A stretch of DNA of 6,724 nucleotides from Candidatus Brocadiia bacterium (lineage in GTDB: Bacteria; Planctomycetota; MHYJ01; WSZJ01): assembly GCA_013360825.1 (NCBI GenBank), contig JABWAY010000232.1, positions 1 to 6,724 of the forward strand, read 5' to 3'. The notes beneath the pieces were generated by a model that was given only the letters and a program-made list of their open reading frames with translations, searched no databases and was not told where the DNA came from. Made by a program: the position numbers and the translations under genes. This document shows, piece by piece, positions 1-6,183 of this stretch (positions are counted from its first letter, which is position 1; the number at the start of each line of letters is the position of its first letter).

Positions 1-340
1 TCAGCGGGCCCATGAGGTCCGCCAGCACGCGGCGCCCGCCTTCCGCGGCGATCACGGGCTCCCCCCCCTCGCGCCATCGTCCGATCCCCCTGTCGCCGTC
101 CGCCGGCGCCCACGCCATGCGGATCAGCCGCTCGGGGCAGGCCCGTTCGCAGGCGGCATCGCCATCGCACGTTTCCGGGCGCACCAGGGTCGCGAATGCC
201 CACACCATCTGCAGACTCCCCCCGCGGCAGGCCCGGATGCACTCCCCGCATCCTGTGCACGCGTCGACGTCGATCCGCGGGAGCCACTTTTCGGCTCCCG
301 TCACCGGCGGCCCGGAGCCGCGCCCGGCCCCGCGGCTCAC
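1..340 (-). CDS. Ferredoxin-like protein with two Fe-S cysteine motifs, coupled to nod (partial, C-terminus off the left edge)
   Basis: About 113 residues are visible and the frame is open to the left edge. After a Gly/Pro/Arg-rich leader of about 15 residues comes a bacterial-type ferredoxin fold. The first motif is CTGCGECIRAC (residues ~29-39, C-x2-C-x2-C-x3-C), with Arg where Pro usually follows the last Cys. The second is CDGDAACERACPE, with only three cysteines (C-x5-C-x3-CP), the form seen in many C-D-G-x-G-x-C ferredoxins. A domain without cysteines follows (about 40 residues visible). It is probably a cytoplasmic electron carrier or the N-terminal part of a larger Fe-S protein. The start is GTG at 340-338, overlapping the nod stop as GTGA, with a GGGAGAG ribosome-binding site five bases upstream inside nod. 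A GTG at 304-302 is possible but has no such site. The partner is unknown; coupling to nod suggests linked stoichiometry. Family call firm, role inferred. Confidence 0.82.
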   Translation of the reverse strand, partial: MSRGAGRGSGPPVTGAEKWLPRIDVDACTGCGECIRACRGGSLQMVWAFATLVRPETCDGDAACERACPERLIRMAWAPADGDRGIGRWREGGEPVIAAEGGRRVLADLMGPL

Positions 341-2790
341 TGCGGCTCTCCCGGGTCGCACTTGGCCGCCTCGGGGACCCGCGGCGTCGACATCACCGAC
401 GGGCTCGACACCGCCAGCACGGACGGCGGAACCACGAACTGCTCCTCGCGCGTCTGCGCCGGCTTCTGCCCGAACGCCCGGGTGACCATGAACCACGCCA
501 GGGGGAGAACGCCCCCGCAGACGAAGATGGCAACCCCGATGCCGCGCAGCCAGGTGAAGTTCTGGAAGACCGCTCCCTGGATGTAGGCCTCCGAGCGTGC
601 GAACGCATACCCCTGGCTCATGGCGGTGTGGAGCTGGTGGATGCCGACGGGGAAGAGGTCCAGGACGACCATGAAGGCGAGTCCGGCGTTCATGGACCAG
701 AAGCACGTGCGGAGGAGCTTCGAGTTCCAGCGGGCGGCGGGGAGATTCCAGCGGGCGCAGAACAGCATGGCGGCGACGGCGAGGTTTCCGTAGACGCCCA
801 TGAGGGCAGCGTGGCCGTGGTTGACCGTGAGGTAGGTGCCGTGCTGGTAGTAATTGATGATGGGGAGGTTGATGGCGAAGCCGAAGACGCCCGCGCCGAA
901 GAAGTTCCAGAAGTTGACGCCGATGAGGAAGAGGAAGCCGTCGGTGAGTCCGAAGGTGGCGCCGGGGCGTTCCCCCTGGACGCGTGCGAGGGTGTGTTCG
1001 GGGAGGTGGCGGAATTTCCAGGCCTCGATGGTGAGGAGGACGAGGGGGGCGACCTGGAGGGAGGAGAGGACGCCGCCGAGGGCGACGGTCTCGATGGACT
1101 TGGCGTTCCAGTAGAAGTTATGGGAGATCCCGATCAGGCCGGAGCCGAGGAACAGGACGGCGGAGAGGTAGACGACGCGCGCGGCGGTGAGGTGGGAGAC
1201 GAACCCCATGAGGTAGAGGAAGTAGGCGAGGATGATGGTCGTGAACAGCTCGAAGAAAGCCTCGACCCACATGTGGATCGTGCACCAGCGCCAGAAGTCC
1301 GCGACGACGAAGTTGGAGTCTTCGGCGGCGACGAAGGAGGCGGAGAACATGAAGATGATGCCGGCGATGGAGTACACCATCCAGTTGGGGAGGGACCAGG
1401 TCTGGCGCTGGAGGAGGGCGGGCCAGACGCCGCGCGTGGTGATGACGAGCCAGAGGCAGAATGCGCCGTAAAGGACGTACTGGAAAAACCGGCCGATCTG
1501 CATGAATTCCCAGCCCTGCAGACCGAACCACCGCCGGAGTTCGCCGTCGCCGAGGACGCCATGGATGCCGAGGGGGATGCCGATCGCGGTTCCGAGGGCG
1601 ACGGTGGTGAGCATGCCGAGGAGGAGCCGGACCGAGGCGAGCTGCCCCGGGGGCTCGGGGCGGCAGATCAGCGGGAGAACCCAGATCGTCGCCGCGAACC
1701 AGCAGATGGCGATCCAGAGAACCGAGATCTGGGAATGCCATGCCCGGGTCACGGTCACGGGAAGCGCGGCCCGCACGTCGACGCCGATCCAGCGGAAAAG
1801 ATCGACGAAGTCGCTGATGGCGAGGAGGCCGGCGGTGACCTGGATGAGGAAGAGGACGGCGGCCAGGGTGAAGAGGCCGTAGGTCGCGCGCTGGGTGGGG
1901 GTCGGCTTGAACCTGTCGACCGTTTCCCCCGTCGCGAACGGAGGAAGCTGCGCGGCCTGCTGCTCGACGATGGCATCGCGGTCGAGCTTGCCGTAGTAGT
2001 AGAAGATGAGGCCGATGCCGAAGATCACGACGAGGATGCCGATCACGCTCCAGAGGACGAGGCCGCCGTGCGGCGTGTTGCCGGCGAGGGGGTCGTAGGG
2101 CCAGTTGTGGGTGTAGCTGTACTCGTGCCCGGGGCGCTGGGCGGAACAGAGCCACCCGCCCCACCAGCAGAAGGCGGCGAACTCGCGGATCCGGGCGGGG
2201 TCGTCGATGTAGTTCGCGGGCTTGAAGGTCTCCTTCCCCGCGAGGTCTCCGCCCGAGCCGAATTTCTGGCCGTAGTACCGGGCCAGGTTTTCAAACGCGC
2301 GCACCTGCGCCGGCGACATCACCACGGCGCCGGGGTCCCGGGTGCTCATCTCCCGTCCGCCGTTCCGCGTGTAGTAGGCGGGATCGTGGCGGTTCCGGCG
2401 GAGCTCCTGCTGGACCAGGGCCTGGACGACGGGGCGCCGGACCGCCGGATCGGGGATCCGGCCCACCCACTGGGCGTCGTAGTCCGCGATCATCCAGACC
2501 GCCATGAGGTGGAGCGCCTCGGCGGTGAAATCCGGGCCGCGCATGCCGCCGTCGCCGAGGAAGCTCCCGTACTCCATGAGCCCGTAGCGGAAAAAGACCT
2601 TCTGCCCCCGGGGGATGTCGTCGGCGGGGAAGACGACCCGTCCGTCCTCGCCGACGAAATCGGCGACCGGCGGGGCGTACTCGTAGGTCTTCCACCCGAT
2701 GTACCCCACGACGGCGATGCTGACGGAGAAGATCAGGACGAAGACCTTCCACCAGTGCCGGCGCTGGTCGATCCACTTGACGAGATTCAC
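337..2790 (-). CDS. nod: Putative nitric oxide dismutase (qNOR-like, NOD)
   Basis: An 817-residue inner-membrane protein of the qNOR (NorZ) family. One helix (~14-33) leads into a periplasmic cytochrome-c-like domain without a CxxCH haem site (GLMEYGSFLGDGG at 70-82, GPDFTAEALH at 85-94, RPGHEYSYTHNWPY at 219-232). About 13 helices follow. Kept: H352 (low-spin haem b), H506 and E510 in HMWVE, H557, and H658/H660 in NHGH. Changed: the usual His-His FeB pair is H557-N558, and the conserved Glu of the FSALE-type motif is Q579. Counting back from H352, the places of the qNOR quinol-site His and Glu hold P344 and T348. These are the substitutions reported for Methylomirabilis-type NO dismutase (2 NO to N2 + O2), so NOD fits better than NO reductase. 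No NorC-like gene is adjacent. The start is GTG with GGGGAGA nine bases upstream. A polar Pro/Ser-rich tail (~778-817) ends the protein. Activity is inferred. Confidence 0.88.
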   Translation of the reverse strand: MNLVKWIDQRRHWWKVFVLIFSVSIAVVGYIGWKTYEYAPPVADFVGEDGRVVFPADDIPRGQKVFFRYGLMEYGSFLGDGGMRGPDFTAEALHLMAVWMIADYDAQWVGRIPDPAVRRPVVQALVQQELRRNRHDPAYYTRNGGREMSTRDPGAVVMSPAQVRAFENLARYYGQKFGSGGDLAGKETFKPANYIDDPARIREFAAFCWWGGWLCSAQRPGHEYSYTHNWPYDPLAGNTPHGGLVLWSVIGILVVIFGIGLIFYYYGKLDRDAIVEQQAAQLPPFATGETVDRFKPTPTQRATYGLFTLAAVLFLIQVTAGLLAISDFVDLFRWIGVDVRAALPVTVTRAWHSQISVLWIAICWFAATIWVLPLICRPEPPGQLASVRLLLGMLTTVALGTAIGIPLGIHGVLGDGELRRWFGLQGWEFMQIGRFFQYVLYGAFCLWLVITTRGVWPALLQRQTWSLPNWMVYSIAGIIFMFSASFVAAEDSNFVVADFWRWCTIHMWVEAFFELFTTIILAYFLYLMGFVSHLTAARVVYLSAVLFLGSGLIGISHNFYWNAKSIETVALGGVLSSLQVAPLVLLTIEAWKFRHLPEHTLARVQGERPGATFGLTDGFLFLIGVNFWNFFGAGVFGFAINLPIINYYQHGTYLTVNHGHAALMGVYGNLAVAAMLFCARWNLPAARWNSKLLRTCFWSMNAGLAFMVVLDLFPVGIHQLHTAMSQGYAFARSEAYIQGAVFQNFTWLRGIGVAIFVCGGVLPLAWFMVTRAFGQKPAQTREEQFVVPPSVLAVSSPSVMSTPRVPEAAKCDPGEPQ
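346..352 (-). promoter_or_regulatory. Ribosome-binding site of the ferredoxin-like gene, inside nod
   Basis: GGGAGAG on the minus strand lies within the last codons of nod, five bases before the GTG at 340. It supports that GTG as the start over the GTG at 304, which has no purine-rich tract in front. Ribosomes ending nod would be placed to re-initiate here. Confidence 0.6.
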
Positions 2791-2798
2791 GCGTTGTT

Positions 2799-2805
2799 TC
2801 TCCCC
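2799..2805 (-). promoter_or_regulatory. Ribosome-binding site of nod
   Basis: GGGGAGA on the minus strand ends eight to nine bases before the GTG at 2790-2788. It decides for the GTG start. The protein then begins with a short charged segment and a first helix, as in qNOR proteins. Confidence 0.6.
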
Positions 2806-2869
2806 GTTCGGGTCCCGCCCTCCGGGATCCGGTGTTTCTACACGGAAGCGGCGGCCGGGTTTCGATTAT

Positions 2870-2882
2870 TTAATGCCATTAA
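2870..2882. promoter_or_regulatory. Perfect 13-bp palindrome, candidate operator
   Basis: TTAATG-C-CATTAA is a perfect dyad around a single central base at 2876, in the AT-rich island 80 bases before the nod start and about 120 before DUF1800. NO- and oxygen-responsive regulators (FNR/DNR/NnrR, NsrR, HcpR) bind AT-rich dyads of about this size. The spacing and half-sites do not match the FNR consensus (TTGAT-N4-ATCAA), so no regulator is named. Confidence 0.35.
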
Positions 2883-2993
2883 GAAAAACGGCCATTCGCG
2901 ATCTTCCGGGAAACTCCGGCCCGCCGGCGGGGTTATCATGGCGCCCGAACAGTAAACCACATTCAGTAATGCCGCCGTCCGCACCGTTTTTCC

Positions 2994-2997
2994 GGAG
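2994..2997 (+). promoter_or_regulatory. Ribosome-binding site of the DUF1800 gene
   Basis: GGAG lies six bases before the ATG at 3004. The context GGAGCC-N4-ATG is almost identical to that before the DUF1501 gene (GGAG at 4652-4655), which supports both starts and a shared expression level. Confidence 0.6.
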
Positions 2998-3003
2998 CCG
3001 CCC

Positions 3004-4650
3004 ATGAGCCGCGTCCTGATCGCCGCTTCTATCCTCGCCGCCGCCCTCGCGCTGGCCCCCGCGGGCGAGCCGGACGGCGGCACCGTCGCCCAGCCGGGCG
3101 AAAAGCTCGGCCAGCGCGAAGTCGCGTTCCACTGCCTGAACCGCCTGGCCTACGGCCCCGCCCCGGGGGAGGTGGACGACCTGCTGAAACGGGGCTGGAT
3201 GGCCTGGGCGCTCGAACAGCTCGAGCCCGGGTCGATCGACGACTCCGCCCTCGAGGCGCGGATCGCCCGGGACTGTCCGATCATGGCCCTGTCGGATACC
3301 GAGGCGATCGCGGCCTTCCGCCCCCCCCGCCCGAAAAACCGCCAGGACCTGACCCCCGAGGAACAGCTCGCCCTCCAGCGGGAGGCGAACCGGCTGCGGC
3401 AGAGCGCCATGGAACAGCTCCGCTCCGCCGTCCTCCTCCGGGCCGCCCTCTCCCGGAGGCAGTTCTTCGAGGTCGTCGCGAACTTCTGGCGGAATCATTT
3501 CAGCATCGACCAGCAGAAGGACCAGTGCCAGATCCTGGGCGCGAGCTACGAGGAGCAGGTCATCCGGAAGCACGCCTTCGGGAAGTTCGAGGACATGCTG
3601 GTCGCCTCGGCGAAGCACCCCGCGATGCTCGTCTACCTGGACAACGTCCTCAGCCAGCGGCCGATGACCGAGCGGGAGCGGGCCATGGTCGAGCGCGCGC
3701 TGGCGAACCGGAAGAAGTCGGAGTTCATCCAGAAGCTGGAGCGGTCGCGCGGGCTGAACGAGAACTACGCGCGGGAGGTCATGGAGCTGCACACGGTCGG
3801 CGTGCGCAACGAGAACATCCCGGGCGGGTACACGCAGCAGGACGTCATCGCGGTCGCCCGGTCGCTCACCGGCTGGACCGTGTCGTTCGGCGAGGACCGG
3901 GTGGGGTTCACCTTCCGGAAGGAGTGGCACGACGAGGACCCGAAGTCGATCTCCGTGCTGGGCCTGAAATTCCCGGGCGGGGGCGGCGTCGAGGAAGGGG
4001 AGGAGATCCTCCGGCGCCTCGCCCGCCATCCGCTGACGGCCGAATTCATCTCCTGGAAGCTCTGCCGGCACCTCGTGAACGACGTTCCGCCCGAGGCCCT
4101 GGTCAGGGCGGTGGCCGCCGAGTACCTGAAGACCGGCGGAGATCTCAAGGCGGTCTACACCGCCATCCTGTTCAGCCCCGAGTTCTACAGCCGCGCGAAC
4201 TTCCGGGCGAAATTCAAGACCCCGTTTGAGTTCGCCGTGTCGGCCCTGCGCGCCACCGGCTCCTCGATCGAGGACACGACCGAGACGCTGCGGATGCTCG
4301 AGGACATGGGTCAGCCGATCTACCGGTGCAAGGACCCCACCGGATACTACGACCAGGCGGAAGCCTGGCTGGACCCGGGCACGCTCGTCTACCGCTGGAC
4401 GTTCGCCCTCCGGCTCGCGTCCGGGAAGATGCGCGGCATCACCCTGCCGCCGGACTTCTACAAGCCGATCCTCGACATGAAACCGGACGCCATGCGCGAC
4501 GCTCTCGCCGGGGCCATCCTCCCCGGAGGCGTCGATCCCGCCACCGCGCGCCGCTGCGGCGAAATCGTGGGCGGGGACTTCCGGCCCCGTGACCGCGCTC
4601 AGGAACTGCTCGGCACCCTTCTCGGATCCCCCACCTTCCAGGAACAGTAA
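3004..4650 (+). CDS. DUF1800 family exported protein
   Basis: A complete protein of 548 residues, with a hydrophobic Sec-type signal at residues ~3-20. The family's motifs appear in order: FHCLNRLAYGPAPGEV (42-57), NFWRNHFSID (160-169), KHPAMLVYLDN (204-214), GLNENYAREVMELHTVGV (250-267), GGYTQQDVIAVARSLTGWT (274-292), EWHDEDPK (307-314), the KTPFEF region (405-410), and MGQPIYRCKDPTGYYDQAEAW (435-455) followed by DPGTLVYRWTFALRLASG. The biochemical function of DUF1800 is unknown. These genes are almost always paired with DUF1501, and the products are thought to act together in the periplasm or at the cell surface. The ATG has a good GGAG site. The gene leads a plus-strand operon divergent from nod. 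Nothing appears truncated or frameshifted. A link to NO metabolism is not supported beyond proximity. Confidence 0.93.
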   Translation: MSRVLIAASILAAALALAPAGEPDGGTVAQPGEKLGQREVAFHCLNRLAYGPAPGEVDDLLKRGWMAWALEQLEPGSIDDSALEARIARDCPIMALSDTEAIAAFRPPRPKNRQDLTPEEQLALQREANRLRQSAMEQLRSAVLLRAALSRRQFFEVVANFWRNHFSIDQQKDQCQILGASYEEQVIRKHAFGKFEDMLVASAKHPAMLVYLDNVLSQRPMTERERAMVERALANRKKSEFIQKLERSRGLNENYAREVMELHTVGVRNENIPGGYTQQDVIAVARSLTGWTVSFGEDRVGFTFRKEWHDEDPKSISVLGLKFPGGGGVEEGEEILRRLARHPLTAEFISWKLCRHLVNDVPPEALVRAVAAEYLKTGGDLKAVYTAILFSPEFYSRANFRAKFKTPFEFAVSALRATGSSIEDTTETLRMLEDMGQPIYRCKDPTGYYDQAEAWLDPGTLVYRWTFALRLASGKMRGITLPPDFYKPILDMKPDAMRDALAGAILPGGVDPATARRCGEIVGGDFRPRDRAQELLGTLLGSPTFQEQ

Positions 4651-4651
4651 C

Positions 4652-4655
4652 GGAG
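4652..4655 (+). promoter_or_regulatory. Ribosome-binding site of the DUF1501 gene
   Basis: GGAG lies directly after the DUF1800 stop and six bases before the ATG at 4662. With an 11-base gap between the two genes this marks a tight operon. Confidence 0.6.
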
Positions 4656-4661
4656 CCTCCC

Positions 4662-5939
4662 ATGCCCGCCTTCAACCGCCGTGACTTCCTCCGCTCCGCG
4701 GGCGGAGCCGCACTCGCCGCCTGGGCCCATGCCGGACTGTCCCCGCTCCGCGCGCTGGCCGAAGACCCGGTCCGCACGTCTCTCCCGAAACTCGTCGTCC
4801 TCTACCTGCGGGGAGGTGCCGACCCGATCAACATCGTGATCCCGTGGTCGGACCCGACCTACCGGAAACTCCGCCCCGGACTGGCGGTCGGCGCGCCGGG
4901 GACGCCCGGAGGCTGCCTGGAACTGACGAAGGAGTTCGGGCTGCACCCGGCGATGGGCGGACTCCACGCGCTCTGGGGACAAGGCCTGGTCGCCCCGATC
5001 CTGAACGTCGGCTCCCCGCATCCGACCCGGTCCCACTTCGACGCTCAGGACTTCATGGAGTATGCCGCGCCCGGGGTGCGCACGATCACGGAAGGGTGGC
5101 TGAACCGGTGGCTGACGGCGACGAACGAAGGCGCGCGGCGGGACGTCGAGCTGCGCGCGCTCGCCGCCCAGCCGCTTCTCCCCCGGTCCCTCCGCGGCCA
5201 GTTCCCGGTGCTCGCCGTTCCGGAGGACAAGGCGCTGGCCTCGATGGACAAGTTCGAGGATCTGTACGGAGGAGAGAAGAAGGAGGGGGGGGGCGGCATG
5301 GAAGAGCGTCCGGCGGCGGGGTCGGAGCGGATTCTCGGGGCGGGGCAGGAGACGATCCGCAAGCTCAGGTTCCTGCAGGAGATCCTCTCCCGGCCCGGCG
5401 GGCGCGGCGCGGCGGCGTTTCCCGCCTCGCGGCTCGGGCGGCAGCTGCAGGGAATCGCGCAGGTCATCAAGGCCGACGTCGGGCTCGAGGTGGCGGCGGC
5501 GGACGTTCCCGGGTGGGACCACCACGCCCGCCAGGGGGGCCCGGACGGCCAGATGGCCACGATGCTGGGCGATCTCTCGAGTTCCATCGCGGCCTTCACG
5601 GAGGACCTGGGGCCCGACCGGATGAAGTCGACCCTGGTTCTCGTCATGTCCGAGTTCGGCCGGACGGTGGCGGAGAACGGGAACGACGGCACGGACCACG
5701 GGCATGGCGGGATGATGCTGGCCGTCGGCGGGCCGGTGTCGGGAGGGAAGATTTACGGGAAGTGGACGGGGCTGGAGACGGCGCAGCTTTACGAGGGGCG
5801 GGACATGCCGGTCCACACCGATTTCAGGCTGGTTTTCGCCGAGGTGCTGGCCGCGCATGCGAAGCTGGCGAAGTCGGAGACGTTCTTCCCCGACTGGAAG
5901 CCGGCGGGGCCGATGCTCGGGTTCCTGCGGAATGCCTGA
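4662..5939 (+). CDS. DUF1501 family exported protein with Tat signal
   Basis: A complete protein of 425 residues. The N-terminus carries a twin-arginine signal (RRDFLR at 6-11, Ala-rich stretch to ~33, likely cleavage near ALAED), so it is probably exported folded. The family motifs are clear: LVVLYLRGGADPINIVIPWSD (44-64), FGLHPAMGGLHALW (92-105), GSPHPTRSHFDAQDFME (117-133), GWDHHARQG (284-292), MSEFGRTVAENGNDGTDHGHG (329-349) and a C-terminal FFPDWKP. DUF1501 belongs to the alkaline phosphatase/sulfatase-like fold group; the His/Asp-rich DHGHG segment is reminiscent of metal sites there, but activity is unknown. A low-complexity Gly/Glu insert (~203-222) is encoded over a run of nine Gs at 5285-5293, with the frame intact. 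It is the usual partner of DUF1800, 11 bases downstream of it. Confidence 0.93.
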   Translation: MPAFNRRDFLRSAGGAALAAWAHAGLSPLRALAEDPVRTSLPKLVVLYLRGGADPINIVIPWSDPTYRKLRPGLAVGAPGTPGGCLELTKEFGLHPAMGGLHALWGQGLVAPILNVGSPHPTRSHFDAQDFMEYAAPGVRTITEGWLNRWLTATNEGARRDVELRALAAQPLLPRSLRGQFPVLAVPEDKALASMDKFEDLYGGEKKEGGGGMEERPAAGSERILGAGQETIRKLRFLQEILSRPGGRGAAAFPASRLGRQLQGIAQVIKADVGLEVAAADVPGWDHHARQGGPDGQMATMLGDLSSSIAAFTEDLGPDRMKSTLVLVMSEFGRTVAENGNDGTDHGHGGMMLAVGGPVSGGKIYGKWTGLETAQLYEGRDMPVHTDFRLVFAEVLAAHAKLAKSETFFPDWKPAGPMLGFLRNA

Positions 5940-6183
5940 GTCGGCCGCGGCGGGGGCCGGGGGAGGGGAGGCGGCGCCGGGCGGCCGGCGCCGGGCGGCG
6001 GCGACGGTCGTGGTCTGCGGGATCGCGCTGATCCTGTTTTCCGCCGTGGCGCGCCTCGCGCTGGACGAAGGGGAGCGGGTTCCGGGGCAGGCAGGGCCGA
6101 CGCGGGTGTCGCAGGTCTTCATCCCGGAGACGCGCTCCCCCGGGCCTGCGCCGCTGCCGGACCCCGGCCAGGCGGCACCGTGA
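5932..6183 (+). CDS. Small single-pass membrane protein, unrecognised
   Basis: An 83-residue ORF starts at an ATG that overlaps the DUF1501 stop by eight bases. It ends at a TGA that overlaps the next GTG start. It has an Ala/Gly-rich, Arg-ending N-terminus (~1-21), one hydrophobic helix (~22-43, containing C29) and a Pro/Gly-rich tail, so a signal-anchor protein with its C-terminus outside is likely. The start has no clear ribosome-binding site and would depend on coupling to DUF1501. Glycine codons (8 GGG, 1 GGA, 3 GGC) look like those of the upstream gene and unlike the next one. I do not recognise a family. The ORF may be real (the position suits an operon and the helix is convincing) or an accident of GC-rich sequence. 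Confidence 0.45.
   Translation: MPESAAAGAGGGEAAPGGRRRAAATVVVCGIALILFSAVARLALDEGERVPGQAGPTRVSQVFIPETRSPGPAPLPDPGQAAP

Larger units (their letters stand above)
2791..3003. promoter_or_regulatory. Divergent intergenic region between nod and the DUF1800/DUF1501 operon
   Basis: These 213 bases separate the divergent starts of nod (minus) and DUF1800 (plus), so both promoters should lie here. An AT-rich island at about 2861-2890 stands out from very GC-rich flanks and is the likeliest promoter/operator core. I could not place convincing -35/-10 boxes on either strand. CAGTAA occurs twice, 14 bases apart (2950-2955 and 2964-2969), and a 10-bp GC palindrome lies at 2921-2930; neither is clearly functional. 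No additional ORF in the interval is convincing. Confidence 0.6.

Noticed and set aside
1..3. TCA at the left edge as the stop of the ferredoxin-like gene
   Set aside because: As a minus-strand TGA it is in a different frame (codon first base at 3, while the gene uses 340, 337, ... 4), so the gene stays open at the edge.
337..2790. Ordinary quinol-dependent NO reductase (norB/norZ)
   Set aside because: Overall similarity supports that family, but the FeB ligand His is Asn, the conserved Glu is Gln and the expected quinol-site residues are missing. An inactive or unusual reductase remains the main alternative.
337..2790. Divergent NOR-like haem-copper oxidase families (eNOR, gNOR, nNOR and others)
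   Set aside because: The N-terminal periplasmic domain with GLMEYGSFLGDGG and GPDFTAEALH is the qNOR type, which those families lack as far as I know.
2870..2882. FNR/DNR box
   Set aside because: The half-sites and 13-bp length do not fit TTGAT-N4-ATCAA, so it is listed only as an unassigned palindrome.
2911..2934. GC-rich inverted repeat as a terminator
   Set aside because: The 10-bp palindrome CCGCCGGCGG has no loop and no T-run after it, and it lies between two divergent starts where no gene ends.
196..2955. A 919-residue open frame on the plus strand opposite nod
   Set aside because: It is a shadow frame of the GC-rich nod gene: Glu/Asp/Gly-rich low-complexity sequence with no recognisable domain, and it runs through the divergent promoter region. 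The minus-strand frame has strong family motifs along its whole length.
2866..4071. A 401-residue open frame on the minus strand opposite DUF1800
   Set aside because: Shadow frame; it would start inside DUF1800 and has no domain signature.
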